Shown: positions 8,020-18,291, counted from the stretch's first letter. The stretch: DNA of 64,000 nucleotides from an uncultured Eubacterium sp. (GCA_910589595.1 CAJUTM010000001.1:134376-198375), one strand, 5' to 3'. Made by a program: numbers and translations. The notes: generated by a model from the sequence alone, not told the origin.

Positions 8020-9815
8020 TTATCCGTTTCCTCTTCTTTCGCCGTAACCTCAATACCAAGTTCTTCTAACTGCTCCGGCGCAACAACTCCCGGCGCCTGC
8101 GTCATAAGGCAGGACGCATCTTTTACTTTCGGGAAAGCAATGACTTCACGGATATTGTCTTCTTTTGCCATCAGCATAATCAGGCGGTCAAATCCATACG
8201 CCAGACCGGCATGTGGCGGCACTCCGTAACGAAAAGCATCCAGAAGGAAGCCAAACTGCTCATGGGCGTCCTCTTTCGTAAACCCGAGTGTCTCAAACAT
8301 TTTTTCCTGTATATCGCTGCGGTGGATACGAATCGAACCGCCGCCAATCTCCGTGCCGTTGAGCACGATATCATATGCCTGCGCGCGCACACGCCCCGGC
8401 TCACTGTCAAGATACGGCAAATCTTCTTCCATCGGCATCGTAAACGGATGGTGCATCGCCTGATATCTGCCCAATTCCTCACTGTACTCAAGAAGTGGAA
8501 ATTCCGTAACCCATAAAAACTTATATTCATTTTTGTCAAGTAACTCCATCTGGCGTGCAAGTTCCAAACGCAAATTGCCAAGAACATCCCACACAACTTT
8601 GTTTTTGTCTGCCGCAAAGAGAAGCAAATCGCCCGCTTCTCCCGCCATTGCCTGTACAAGCTGCTCCAACTCTTCCTCTGTTAAAAATTTGGCAAATGAA
8701 GATTTGTAAGTGCCGTCTTCATTAATGGAAAGATAAGCAAGTCCTTTGGCGCCAAAGTCTCTCGCAAAATCTACTAACTTATCAATCTTCTTGCGGGGCA
8801 TAGCTCCCTGTCCTTTGGCATTGATGCCGCGGACGGAACCACCAGCCTCGATTGCTCCGGTAAAAACACCGAAACCGCAATTCCGTACTACATCTGTAAC
8901 ATCCTGTAATTCCATGCCGAATCGTGTATCTGGTTTATCTGAGCCAAAACGGTCCATCGCCTCCTGCCATGTCATTCTCGGCAGCGGCACCGGCACATCC
9001 ACATCAATTAAAGCAAACAGTTTTTTCAGCAGCCGTTCGTTTACTTCTATCACCTCATCCATATCGGCAAAAGATAATTCCATATCTATCTGGGTAAATT
9101 CCGGCTGACGGTCTGCACGCAAATCTTCATCGCGAAAACATTTGGCAATCTGAAAATAGCGGTCGCATCCGGAACACATCAATAACTGTTTTAAGAGCTG
9201 CGGACTCTGTGGCAGCGCATAAAAACTACCCTGATGTACACGACTCGGCACTAAATAGTCGCGGGCCCCCTCCGGCGTACTTTTATTTAACATCGGCGTT
9301 TCAATTTCAAGAAAGCCCTCTTCGTCAAAGAAGCTGTGAAGCAGCAGGGAAGCCTTGCTGCGGAGAAGCAGGTTTCTCTGCAAATCCGGACGGCGCAAAT
9401 CGAGATAGCGGTATTTCAGACGCACCTCATCTCTCGTCTTACTGTTCTCCTCCACCGGAAACGGCGGCGTATCTGATTCGGACAGAATGCGGATATCGTT
9501 TGCCACTACTTCGATTTCCCCCGTTTTCAAATTCTCATTTACCGCTCCGGAACGCCTTGTCACTTCACCGGTAACGGCAACAACAAATTCACTGCGCAGT
9601 TTTGCCGCTTTTGCAAATCCCTCGGCACCCACCTGGTTCTCTTCAAAAATCAACTGTATAATCCCGCTGCGGTCGCGGAGGTCGACAAAGACAATACCGC
9701 CCTTATTACGGCTCTTTTGTACCCAGCCCATCACGGTAACTGTCTGTCCCACATTCTCTGTACTAAGTTCTGCACAACGGCAGGTTCGCTTCAAACCACT
9801 CATTGATTCTTCCAT
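8016..9815 (-). CDS. aspS: Aspartyl-tRNA synthetase
   Basis: 599 aa, class II synthetase of bacterial length. The N-terminal OB fold starts near VGWVQKSRNKGG (approximately). Motif 2 reads FRDEDLRADRQPEFTQIDME. An inserted GAD domain lies in the middle (about residues 290-410), and motif 3 is GLAYGFDRLIML. It charges tRNA-Asp, and in organisms lacking AsnRS may also misacylate tRNA-Asn; this cannot be decided here. GGAGG lies about 10 nt before ATG 9815; ATG 9803 is an alternative. It follows hisS after 22 nt, a common gene pair. Confidence 0.96.
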   Translation of the reverse strand: MEESMSGLKRTCRCAELSTENVGQTVTVMGWVQKSRNKGGIVFVDLRDRSGIIQLIFEENQVGAEGFAKAAKLRSEFVVAVTGEVTRRSGAVNENLKTGEIEVVANDIRILSESDTPPFPVEENSKTRDEVRLKYRYLDLRRPDLQRNLLLRSKASLLLHSFFDEEGFLEIETPMLNKSTPEGARDYLVPSRVHQGSFYALPQSPQLLKQLLMCSGCDRYFQIAKCFRDEDLRADRQPEFTQIDMELSFADMDEVIEVNERLLKKLFALIDVDVPVPLPRMTWQEAMDRFGSDKPDTRFGMELQDVTDVVRNCGFGVFTGAIEAGGSVRGINAKGQGAMPRKKIDKLVDFARDFGAKGLAYLSINEDGTYKSSFAKFLTEEELEQLVQAMAGEAGDLLLFAADKNKVVWDVLGNLRLELARQMELLDKNEYKFLWVTEFPLLEYSEELGRYQAMHHPFTMPMEEDLPYLDSEPGRVRAQAYDIVLNGTEIGGGSIRIHRSDIQEKMFETLGFTKEDAHEQFGFLLDAFRYGVPPHAGLAYGFDRLIMLMAKEDNIREVIAFPKVKDASCLMTQAPGVVAPEQLEELGIEVTAKEEETDK

Positions 9816-9837
9816 GATTCATTCTCCTCCTCTTTTC

Positions 9838-11088
9838 CTAATCAGCAAAAAATTCTTCGATTTCTGTATATCCCTCAGACATCAACTGCTCTTTCTGGAA
9901 TTTTTTATTTTTCTTCATGCGGTTGATATTGACATAAACACCCTGTTCGCGTTCTGCTTTCGCTTTCTCCATCACTTTGCGGAACAAATCCGAATCGGCT
10001 TTCCTGTCTATCAGATAGGCTTTCCTTGCTCCCGCGGCAGGCACTTTAAAATCGCGCTCTAAAAGCAGCATGACAATGCGCTCAAATCCAATCGAGAAGC
10101 CACAGGCACAAGTATCGTTTCCGGTAAATTTGCCAATCATTTCGTCATAGCGTCCGCCGCCGCCGACAGAGCCGCCAAATTCATCCATTGAAATCTCGAA
10201 AATCGGGCCAGTATAATAACTCATCCCCCGCACTAAAGTGGCGTCAAACGATATATTAAAGTCGGCGGATTTCAATGCTCCGACCGTGGAAATTATCGTT
10301 TCCAGATTTTCTGCGACGCCCTCATCCAGACAATTCCCCAAAGTATCTTTCATATAACGGACGCCCGCTATATCATTGGTTACGCTGCGGAACAAATCCG
10401 TACACTTTGCCACGGAAGCGGCAGCGTATCCTGCCTCAAGAAGCTCTTTCTCTACTCCCTCCATGCCAATCTTGTCCATCTTATCTAACACAATAAACAC
10501 ATCGTCGTACTCTTCTTCCGGAAAACCGCAGTATTTTGCCATTCCTTTTAACATTTTACGGTCATTGATGCGAATGGTGAAGTGATTGAAATCAAGCTTG
10601 CCAAGCAGAGTCGTCGTCGCCAGAATCAGCTCAATCTCTGCCAGATAAGTCGGCTCGCCGAGAATGTCGATATCACACTGCATAAACTGACGAAAGCGTC
10701 CCCGCTGCGGTCGGTCTGCCCGCCAGACATTGCCCATCTGCAGCGCCTTAAACGGATTCGGAAGCGCCGCGGCGTTATTGGCATAATAGCGCGAGAGCGG
10801 CACAGTCAAATCATAACGGAGCCCGCCGTCCACTACGTCCATCTCGGTCTGCGCGCTTTCCAGATTCAGCTTCTGCCCGCGCTTGAGAATTTTGAAAATC
10901 AGTTTTTCATTCTCTCCACCCTGCTTACTGTTAAGATTTTCAATGTGCTCGACACAGGGAGTCTCAATAGACTGAAAGCCAAACGTTTTATAAGTCTCTT
11001 TAATCTGGTTAATCACATAATCGCGAATTTCCATCTCTTCCGGCAGAATATCTTTCATTCCTGTCGTTGGTTTCTTCTTCAATGCCAT
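9838..11088 (-). CDS. hisS: Histidyl-tRNA synthetase
   Basis: 416 aa, class II. Visible are the N-terminal PTTGMKDILPEE start, motif 2 with RADRPQRGRFRQFMQCDID, the LVRGMSYYTGPIFE histidine-binding loop, GGSVGGGGRYDE, and motif 3 CGFSIGFERI, then an anticodon-binding domain. It overlaps the 3' end of hemZ by 10 nt. No T-box was seen, as expected for a gene inside an operon. Confidence 0.96.
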   Translation of the reverse strand: MALKKKPTTGMKDILPEEMEIRDYVINQIKETYKTFGFQSIETPCVEHIENLNSKQGGENEKLIFKILKRGQKLNLESAQTEMDVVDGGLRYDLTVPLSRYYANNAAALPNPFKALQMGNVWRADRPQRGRFRQFMQCDIDILGEPTYLAEIELILATTTLLGKLDFNHFTIRINDRKMLKGMAKYCGFPEEEYDDVFIVLDKMDKIGMEGVEKELLEAGYAAASVAKCTDLFRSVTNDIAGVRYMKDTLGNCLDEGVAENLETIISTVGALKSADFNISFDATLVRGMSYYTGPIFEISMDEFGGSVGGGGRYDEMIGKFTGNDTCACGFSIGFERIVMLLLERDFKVPAAGARKAYLIDRKADSDLFRKVMEKAKAEREQGVYVNINRMKKNKKFQKEQLMSEGYTEIEEFFAD

Positions 11089-12524
11089 AATTGTTTTTTC
11101 CTTTCTATCATCTCATCAATGCGGCTAATATAATCATCGACACTTTTTACATTTTCAATGCGCTCCATGCGGTCTTCATCGTGGATTACATATTTGGTAG
11201 AACCTCCGCTGCCAACAGCCACTATCGTCTCCAGTTCCTCCATAATAAAAATGTTATAGAGACATTCTTTCCCCGCTCTGGCATACGCTACATTTTCCTG
11301 ATTCGTATTATAAGAAGAGCCCGCCTTATTCTTCTGGCGATACATATAGTAAGGCTCATAGCCATAGCTGCGAAGCATTTCCCCGCTCGTCCGCTGAAGC
11401 ACGGATATAAGCGTATCCTCGGGATACATAGCGCCCCCTTGCTCAAACTGCTCGCGCCGCATGCGCGAGGCCCGTTTAATCACTAAGGTATGTACGGTCA
11501 CACTATCGGGGTCTAACTCATGAAGCTGCATGACCGTTCCCGTAAAGTCTACTTCATCCTCTTCTGGAAGACCAATTATCACATCCATATTAATATTATC
11601 AAAGCCGAGTTTTCTCGCCAGACGAAATACTTTCTTTACCTGCGCTACCGAATGCCGCCGCCCCAGTAAATCAAGCGTTCCCTGTTTCATGGACTGCGGA
11701 TTAATGGAGATGCGTGTGACGCCGGCTTTTTTCAATATCCGCAGCTTTTCCTCCGAAATGCTGTCCGGCCTCCCGGCCTCCACCGTAAATTCAGCGATTT
11801 CCGCCATCGGTAAATACTGATAAAGCATATCCATCAAAAACTGGAGCTGCCCCTCATTGAGAGACGTCGGCGTTCCACCGCCAATATAGATGGTCTGAAG
11901 CCTTTTTTGCTCCCTTGCGGCCATTTCCGCCATCACGGCAATCTCCTTTTTCAACGCCTGCAAATAGGAATCGACTTTGTCTTTATATATCTCATAATCA
12001 TAAGAAGAAAATGAACAGTATTGGCAGATAGACGGACAGAAAGGTATCCCCACATATAAATTATAGCTGTTCCGGTGGTCAAACTCCCTTGTCAGTTCGT
12101 ATTCTTTTGCTGCCACATCGTAAGCCAGCTTTACCTTGCCCCAGCTAAGCAGGTAATCTTCCCGAAGAGAAATCAGTATGTCTTCCCGACGCATTCCATC
12201 GCGCATCATGCGGAAAGGTATTTTGGCCGGCCTTATGCCTGTCAATATCCCCCACGGAAGCTCCCGACCCATTTTCTTTACAAATGCTTGATAAACTTTG
12301 GCTTTCACCGAATTTTTCGTATAATCTTCCGGCACCGTATCATCCAGAATAACGCAGCCGTCTACCATACACTTTATCGGAAAACCTCTGTCTTCCGCCC
12401 ATTCTTCTCTCTCCAAAATCTGGCAGGCAAGCTCCGGATAAAATCCCTGAGCCAGTGAGCGTAAATCATAAGAAAATTCCCCCGCGGGAAAAGCCTTATT
12501 TTTTTTGATTTCGTATTGCACCAT
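11079..12524 (-). CDS. hemZ: Coproporphyrinogen dehydrogenase HemZ (radical SAM, HemN-like)
   Basis: 481 aa. An N-terminal domain of about 150 residues typical of HemZ precedes the radical-SAM barrel. The cluster motif is CPSICQYC (C-x3-C-x2-C), followed by IYIGGGTPTSL and the INMDVIIGLPEE strand. HemZ proteins are annotated as oxygen-independent coproporphyrinogen III dehydrogenases; a role in haem synthesis is not supported by other hem genes here, so the substrate remains open. GAGGTG precedes the ATG. It sits between the MBL hydrolase and hisS in a conserved clostridial order. Confidence 0.9.
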   Translation of the reverse strand: MVQYEIKKNKAFPAGEFSYDLRSLAQGFYPELACQILEREEWAEDRGFPIKCMVDGCVILDDTVPEDYTKNSVKAKVYQAFVKKMGRELPWGILTGIRPAKIPFRMMRDGMRREDILISLREDYLLSWGKVKLAYDVAAKEYELTREFDHRNSYNLYVGIPFCPSICQYCSFSSYDYEIYKDKVDSYLQALKKEIAVMAEMAAREQKRLQTIYIGGGTPTSLNEGQLQFLMDMLYQYLPMAEIAEFTVEAGRPDSISEEKLRILKKAGVTRISINPQSMKQGTLDLLGRRHSVAQVKKVFRLARKLGFDNINMDVIIGLPEEDEVDFTGTVMQLHELDPDSVTVHTLVIKRASRMRREQFEQGGAMYPEDTLISVLQRTSGEMLRSYGYEPYYMYRQKNKAGSSYNTNQENVAYARAGKECLYNIFIMEELETIVAVGSGGSTKYVIHDEDRMERIENVKSVDDYISRIDEMIERKKQLWH

Positions 12525-12536
12525 ATCAACACACCT

Positions 12537-13157
12537 CTATGCGTATGGATTATTTGCTGCCTCGTATGCAACATTCGTTTCCGGCCCATGTCCCGGATAA
12601 ATCTTTACTTCGCCGGGCAGGGCAAGTACTTTTTCGCGGACGGAGCGAAGCAGTTCGCGGCCGTTTCCCGTCGGAAAATCCGTTCGTCCAATCGATTCCA
12701 TAAATATCGTATCACCGCTAAACAGCACCTTTTCATCTTCGGCATAATAGCAGCAGCCGCCCTTTGTATGTCCCGGCGTATGGATGACCTGAAACGTCAG
12801 GCCGGCAATCGTAATTGTTTGTCCATCGCGCAACAAAACATCGGGCTCCAGTCCCACTTCGTATCCCATCATAACGCTGCCATTCAGCTCCGGATTTATC
12901 AACAACTCTTTCTCCTCTTGAAAAGCATACACTTTACCGCCCGCCGCGGACACCAAATCACTTACCGCCGTAATGTGGTCAAAATGTCCATGCGTCAACA
13001 AAATGCCCTCCAGAGCGAGATTTCTCTTTTTCATATAGCCGGCAATTTTATCGGCCTCATCGCCGGGGTCAATGACAAGACAGGATTGGCTCCCCTCTTT
13101 TTTTACTATATAACAATTAGTATAAACCGGCCCTACCGTCAATACCGTTATTTCCAT
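12537..13157 (-). CDS. MBL-fold metallohydrolase (glyoxalase II-like)
   Basis: 206 aa, cytoplasmic. The metal-binding motif is THGHFDH (about residue 55), followed by TPGHTKGG, the bridging Asp in FSGDTIF, and the final PGHGPET. This is the single-domain hydroxyacylglutathione-hydrolase-like group found downstream of rel in many Firmicutes; the substrate is unknown. AGGGAGG lies 6 nt upstream of the ATG. The 27-nt gap to rel and 12-nt gap to hemZ indicate co-transcription. Confidence 0.9.
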   Translation of the reverse strand: MEITVLTVGPVYTNCYIVKKEGSQSCLVIDPGDEADKIAGYMKKRNLALEGILLTHGHFDHITAVSDLVSAAGGKVYAFQEEKELLINPELNGSVMMGYEVGLEPDVLLRDGQTITIAGLTFQVIHTPGHTKGGCCYYAEDEKVLFSGDTIFMESIGRTDFPTGNGRELLRSVREKVLALPGEVKIYPGHGPETNVAYEAANNPYA

Positions 13158-13184
13158 CGTTTCCTCCCTTCACAAACAAGCGCT

Positions 13185-15509
13185 CTATCCGTTCGCACTA
13201 CGCTCGATGTCCGTCACACTTTCAACCGTACGGAGTTTCGCCATCAATCGGTCTAACTGCTCCACTCCGTTTATCTCAAATCCTATTGTAAGCGTTGCTT
13301 TCTCCTGCTTTGTCGTACGCACATTCATTGATTTCACATCAATACGGTTTTCCGTAAAAATACGGGATACATCGAAAAGAACTCCGCTCCGGTTATAGCA
13401 GTAAATTACAATCTCTACCGGATACGCCTCGTCGCTCTCTCCCGCTTCCGGACTCCACTCCGCTTCGATTAGGCGGTTTTTCTCTCCCAGAGGCAGGTGT
13501 ATCATATTCACACAATCCGTGCGGTGAATGGAAACGCCGCGCCCGCGCGTTACGAAGCCCACGATTTCATCCCCCGGCACCGGACTGCAGCATTTTGAGA
13601 AACGCACAGCCAAATCATCCAGTCCCTCTACAATAATCCCGCTCCTGCTTTTCAGCGGCTCGTGCGGGCTGCGCCCCGCCACCTGCTTGGCCTCTTTGGC
13701 GCTTTCAATGACCTCGTTCACCTGCGCGTCAGATACAATCCGCTTATTCTTCTTATTATATACATCCTGCAGTTTATTAACGACCTGACCTTCTTTGAGA
13801 CCGCCATGCCCAATGGCCGCGCATACGGATTCCCAATCACTGAACCCGTACTTACTCATACACGCTTCCGTATATTCGTTCCGCAGAAGCGGCGTCAAAT
13901 CAATGCCTTTATTTTTACAATAAGTATGCAGAAGTTCTTTTCCCTTAATAATATTATCTTCTTTAAACTCGTTCCGAAACCACTGATTTATTTTATTTTT
14001 CGCCTGACTGCTCTTTACAACATTTAACCAGTCGCGGCTCGGTCCCTTGCTGTTCTGGCTCGTAATAATATCAATGCGGTCGCCGTTTTGTATTTCATAA
14101 TCGAGCTTGACAATGTTTCCGTTTACTCTGGCGCCAACCATGCGGTTTCCGACCGCACTGTGAACGGCATAGGCAAAATCAATCGGCGTCGAGCCGGCCG
14201 GCAGATTCTTGACGTCGCCGTTTGGAGTAAAGCAGTATATACGGTCAGAATACAAATCCAAATCGCTCTTAATCGAGCTCAAAAATTCCTTATTGTCGTC
14301 CATGTCATGCTGCCATTCCAGAATACGGCGCAGCCATGCCATTTTCTCTTCTTCGCTCTGGTTTTGGGCCGCGTCGCTGCCGCCGCTCTCTTTATAGCGC
14401 CAATGCGCGGCAATTCCGTATTCCGCCGTCTTATGCATTTCATAAGTACGAATCTGAATCTCAAACGGCTGTCCGTTCGGCCCAATCAGCGTCGTGTGCA
14501 GAGACTGGTAATGATTCGGTTTCGGCATAGCGATATAATCTTTAAAACGCCCCGGAATTGGCTTGAACATCTCGTGAATAATACCTAACGCCGTATAGCA
14601 CTCCTGATCGTCATCGACAATAATGCGGATGGCAAACAAATCATAAATCTGTTCCAGCGATTTGTGCTGTGTCACCATTTTGCGGTAAATACTGAACAAA
14701 TGCTTCACACGTCCGTCAATCGTCGCCTTAATACCGTTCTCGACCAGATGTCTGTCGACTTCTTCCATAATATCTTTTACGAAATTTTCTTTCACTCCCT
14801 TAATCTCATTAAAACGCTTGCTTAAATCGTGATAAGCGTCCGGTTCCAGATAGCGGAGCGATAAATCATCCAGTTCAACTTTAACTTTGGAAATACCGAG
14901 GCGGTCGGCAATCGGAGCATAAATGTCCATTGTCTCGCGGGACTTTTCCCTCTGCTTCTCGGGTTTCATAAACTCCATCGTCCGCATATTATGAAGCCTG
15001 TCGGCCAGTTTAATAATAATCACCCGAATATCTTTGGCCATTGCCAAAAACATTTTGCGCAGATTTTCCGCCTGCAGTTCCAATTTATCCGCGGAATAAT
15101 TCAACTGGGTCAACTTTGTTACACCGTCCACAAGCGCGGCCACTTCCGCACTGAACATCCCGGTCAAATCCTCAGTCGTATATTTCGTATCTTCCACGAC
15201 GTCATGGAGCAGGCCGCCGACAATTGTCTCTTTGTCCATCTCCAACTGGGCAAGAATAATTGCCACGCACACCGGATGAATCAAATAGGGTTCCCCTGAC
15301 TTCCTCTTCTGCTCCTTATGGGCGTCTTTTGCCAAATCATAGGCTTTAATAATAATATCCAAATCGCTGGAAGGATGGTAACTGCTCACTGTCGTTTTCA
15401 GTATTTCAAATAAATCGTCCGGCTCCGTAAAATTCGGTGGAATGAGTTCGGTCGATAGTTCACCGGTATCAAAAGTACCTATCAATCCGATTTTCTTCTC
15501 CATCTCCAT
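13185..15509 (-). CDS. rel: Bifunctional (p)ppGpp synthetase/hydrolase
   Basis: 774 aa, standard long RSH length. The order is an HD hydrolase domain (GGLLHDVVEDT near residue 100, IIIKLADRLHNM), a synthetase domain (RFKDYIAMPKPNHYQSLHT, EIQIRT), a TGS domain (CFTPNGDVKNLPAGSTPIDFA region), a conserved CCSPVPGD segment and a C-terminal ACT domain. Both hydrolase HDxxED and synthetase residues are intact, so both activities are expected. AAAGGAGG lies 8 nt before ATG 15509. A strong promoter lies at 15560-15588. Confidence 0.96.
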   Translation of the reverse strand: MEMEKKIGLIGTFDTGELSTELIPPNFTEPDDLFEILKTTVSSYHPSSDLDIIIKAYDLAKDAHKEQKRKSGEPYLIHPVCVAIILAQLEMDKETIVGGLLHDVVEDTKYTTEDLTGMFSAEVAALVDGVTKLTQLNYSADKLELQAENLRKMFLAMAKDIRVIIIKLADRLHNMRTMEFMKPEKQREKSRETMDIYAPIADRLGISKVKVELDDLSLRYLEPDAYHDLSKRFNEIKGVKENFVKDIMEEVDRHLVENGIKATIDGRVKHLFSIYRKMVTQHKSLEQIYDLFAIRIIVDDDQECYTALGIIHEMFKPIPGRFKDYIAMPKPNHYQSLHTTLIGPNGQPFEIQIRTYEMHKTAEYGIAAHWRYKESGGSDAAQNQSEEEKMAWLRRILEWQHDMDDNKEFLSSIKSDLDLYSDRIYCFTPNGDVKNLPAGSTPIDFAYAVHSAVGNRMVGARVNGNIVKLDYEIQNGDRIDIITSQNSKGPSRDWLNVVKSSQAKNKINQWFRNEFKEDNIIKGKELLHTYCKNKGIDLTPLLRNEYTEACMSKYGFSDWESVCAAIGHGGLKEGQVVNKLQDVYNKKNKRIVSDAQVNEVIESAKEAKQVAGRSPHEPLKSRSGIIVEGLDDLAVRFSKCCSPVPGDEIVGFVTRGRGVSIHRTDCVNMIHLPLGEKNRLIEAEWSPEAGESDEAYPVEIVIYCYNRSGVLFDVSRIFTENRIDVKSMNVRTTKQEKATLTIGFEINGVEQLDRLMAKLRTVESVTDIERSANG

Positions 15510-15559
15510 ACAATCATCCTCCTTTCCCCAATTTGTCTGATAACCTATACATTTTCCTT

Positions 15560-15588
15560 ATTATAAAGGTGTTTCTTACAAAATGCAA
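15560..15588 (-). promoter_or_regulatory. Promoter of the rel-hemZ-hisS-aspS run
   Basis: Minus-strand TTGCAT (15583-15588), 17 nt, TATAAT (15560-15565), starting transcription about 45 nt before the rel ATG and just downstream of the stop codon of the ComEC-like gene. Confidence 0.7.
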
Positions 15589-15591
15589 CAT

Positions 15592-16494
15592 TCACTTATA
15601 TTTTCCGGTAGACAGCCGCACATTTTGTCCGTCGGAAGTTGCTACGATTGTTCCCATTGTATCGGTACGGTAAATCTGGACATCATCATCTTCTAATTTT
15701 GCCAGCACCTCCGCGTGCGGGTGTCCATAAGAATTATCCGCACCACAGCTAATTACCGCATAAGCGGGGTTCGACGCTTGTAGAAAGGCGTCGCTGGTAG
15801 CGGTATAGCTCCCGTGATGTCCTACCTTTAATACATCGCATTCCAAATCATACGAATGTTTCAAAATATCATTTTCAGACTCCTCTTCGGCGTCACCCAT
15901 CATCAGAAAGCGGTTTCTGCCATAGGCAACCTGAACAACTAACGAATTGTTATTGGCGTCTTTATAATTTCTTTCCGGCGCCAGAAAGCGGATGACAACA
16001 TTCCCATCATATGTATAGCTTTTTCCGAGTTCCGGCATTTGCTGAACCAGCCCCTTTTCCTGCAGGGCCTCTTCCACCTGCTGATAAGTCTTTGTCTCTT
16101 TTTTTGCCTCCGGCAAATATACCGTATCCGTGGGAATGCTCTTTAACACATCATCCAGTCCTCCTATATGGTCGCTGTCCGGATGTGTTCCAACCAAAAC
16201 GTCTAACTTTTCAATCTTCTGACTTTTCAGGTATTCTACTACTGTAGCACCTCTCTCGTTTTTGCCGGCGTCAATAAGCATATGGAAATTCCCTTTGGAA
16301 ATTAATGTTGCGTCTCCCTGCCCGACATCCAGATAGGTGACTACAAGCTGATTTTTATCCGGCGTCGTATCTTTGATTTCTTCCGCCGGATGCAGCAGTC
16401 CCATGAGCGGCTGATACAGCAGCGCGGCGATAATGAGCAAAACCGGAACTAATAATTGCCGGATTACTGCTTTCTTTTGTCTCTTCGTTGGCAT
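15592..16494 (-). CDS. Membrane-anchored ComEC-like MBL-fold hydrolase
   Basis: 300 aa. A single N-terminal hydrophobic helix (about residues 12-33) would place the catalytic domain outside the membrane. The domain has LDVGQGDATLI, the metal motif THPDSDHIGG, the MMGDAEEES strand and VGHHGSYTATS, as in the C-terminal nuclease-like domain of ComEC/Rec2. It lacks the competence channel domains, so it is a stand-alone extracytoplasmic hydrolase, perhaps a nuclease or phosphodiesterase. ATG 16494 has GGAG 11 nt upstream; GTG 16503 is a possible but poorly spaced start. Confidence 0.85.
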   Translation of the reverse strand: MPTKRQKKAVIRQLLVPVLLIIAALLYQPLMGLLHPAEEIKDTTPDKNQLVVTYLDVGQGDATLISKGNFHMLIDAGKNERGATVVEYLKSQKIEKLDVLVGTHPDSDHIGGLDDVLKSIPTDTVYLPEAKKETKTYQQVEEALQEKGLVQQMPELGKSYTYDGNVVIRFLAPERNYKDANNNSLVVQVAYGRNRFLMMGDAEEESENDILKHSYDLECDVLKVGHHGSYTATSDAFLQASNPAYAVISCGADNSYGHPHAEVLAKLEDDDVQIYRTDTMGTIVATSDGQNVRLSTGKYK

Positions 16495-16651
16495 TGTTTT
16501 CACTGCTCCTTTTTAATGTAAAATGTATCATATTCGCCTTTCCTTGTAAAGATATAGAAAGAAACGCTTGCAAAATTGGAATTTTTTAGTACAATATAAT
16601 AGAGTTCGTATATTATAAACAAGATTTAGTTATGGAGGAAAGAGAAATAAA

Positions 16652-18262
16652 ATGATTCAAGCGAGCAACATATCATTACGTTTTGGCAAAAAGGCCCTCT
16701 TTGAAGAGGTCAATATAAAATTTACGGAAGGTAACTGCTATGGTATTATCGGCGCCAACGGAGCCGGTAAATCTACTTTCCTGAAAATATTATCCGGAGA
16801 ATTAGAGCCTACGACCGGTGAAATCAGTCTCGGAGCGGGACAGCGTCTGTCCGTGCTGGAGCAGGACCACTTTAAATACGACGATCAGGTCGTGCTGGAT
16901 ACGGTTATTGCCGGCAACCAGAGACTTTTTGATATTATGAAAGAAAAGGACGCCATTTACGCAAAGGAAGATTTTACTGAGGAAGACGGCATCCGTGCAA
17001 GCGAATTGGAAGCCGAATTTGCCACAATGAACGGTTGGGAAGCAGAAGCTGACGCCGCTACTTTACTAAATGGTTTAGGTATTGAAACAGAAGTCCATAA
17101 TAAAATAATGAGCGAATTGCCGGATACGGATAAAGTGAAAATCCTGCTTGCCCGCGCTCTTTTCGGCAATCCTGACATTCTTCTTCTCGACGAGCCGACG
17201 AACCATTTGGATTTGGATTCCATCCGCTGGTTAGAGGAGTTTTTAATTGATTTTGAAAATACTATTATCGTAGTGTCGCACGACCGCTATTTCTTAAATA
17301 AAGTTTGTACGCATACGGTTGACCTCGATTATGGCAAAATGCAGATTTATGCAGGTAACTACGACTTCTGGTATGAGTCCAGCCAGTTGATGATTAAGCA
17401 GATGAAAGAAGCGAACAAAAAGAAAGAAGAAAAAATCAAGGAATTGCAGGAATTTATTCAGCGATTCAGCGCTAACGCTTCCAAATCCAAACAGGCTACT
17501 TCAAGAAAACGTGCTCTGGAAAAAATCGAGCTGGATACACTGCGTCCTTCCAGCCGCAAATATCCCTACGTTGATTTCAAACCTGACCGCGAAATCGGCA
17601 ACGAAGTATTAACGGTAACAAATCTGAGTAAAACAATAGACGGCGAAAAAGTACTCGACAATGTATCTTTCACCGTTGGCCACGACGATAAAATTGCTTT
17701 TGTCGGCTCATACGGCATTGCTGCCACGACGCTTTTCCAGATTTTGGCAGGCGAAATGGAGCCGGACGAGGGAGACTACAAATGGGGAATTACTACTTCT
17801 AATTCGTATTTCCCGAAAGATAACACCCCTTATTTTACAAGCAATGATACAATCGTTGACTGGTTGATGCCTTTTTCTCCCGAAAAAGACGCTACTTATG
17901 TCCGCGGTTTTCTCGGACGGATGCTCTTTAAAGGCGAGGATGGACTGAAAAAAGTAAACGTTCTCTCCGGCGGCGAAAAAGTGCGCGTTATGTTGTCAAA
18001 GATGATGATGCTTGGCTCTAATGTATTATTGCTCGACGAGCCGACAAACCATTTGGATATGGAATCCATCACATCTGTCAACAACGGTTTAATTAAATTT
18101 CCCGGCGTCGTCCTCTTCACATCACAAGACCACCAGTTTATTCAGACGATTGCCAACCGGATTATTGAATTCACGCCAAACGGCATGATTGATAAAGTAA
18201 CAACTTACGACGAATATCTGGACAACGACGAGATGGCTCGTAAACGTCAGGCATTAAGCTAA
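16652..18262 (+). CDS. ABC-F family ATPase (YkpA/YbiT-like)
   Basis: 536 aa, two ATP-binding domains joined by a charged helical linker (about residues 245-290) and no membrane segment, so a ribosome-associated ABC-F protein is expected. Domain 1 has intact Walker A (GANGAGKST) and Walker B (LLLDEPTNHLD), but its signature is replaced by ELPDTDK. Domain 2 has an intact signature (LSGGEKVR) and Walker B, but its Walker A reads GSYGIAATT, without the lysine. The two losses fall in the same composite site. GGAGGAAAG precedes the ATG. The CNNM gene follows after 29 nt and is probably co-transcribed. Confidence 0.93.
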   Translation: MIQASNISLRFGKKALFEEVNIKFTEGNCYGIIGANGAGKSTFLKILSGELEPTTGEISLGAGQRLSVLEQDHFKYDDQVVLDTVIAGNQRLFDIMKEKDAIYAKEDFTEEDGIRASELEAEFATMNGWEAEADAATLLNGLGIETEVHNKIMSELPDTDKVKILLARALFGNPDILLLDEPTNHLDLDSIRWLEEFLIDFENTIIVVSHDRYFLNKVCTHTVDLDYGKMQIYAGNYDFWYESSQLMIKQMKEANKKKEEKIKELQEFIQRFSANASKSKQATSRKRALEKIELDTLRPSSRKYPYVDFKPDREIGNEVLTVTNLSKTIDGEKVLDNVSFTVGHDDKIAFVGSYGIAATTLFQILAGEMEPDEGDYKWGITTSNSYFPKDNTPYFTSNDTIVDWLMPFSPEKDATYVRGFLGRMLFKGEDGLKKVNVLSGGEKVRVMLSKMMMLGSNVLLLDEPTNHLDMESITSVNNGLIKFPGVVLFTSQDHQFIQTIANRIIEFTPNGMIDKVTTYDEYLDNDEMARKRQALS

Positions 18263-18291
18263 ACTTTCAAAATGATAAAGGAGATGATACT

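Noticed and set aside
10600..11100. T-box leader for hisS
   Set aside because: hisS starts inside the end of hemZ, leaving no room for a leader, and no T-box sequence was seen.
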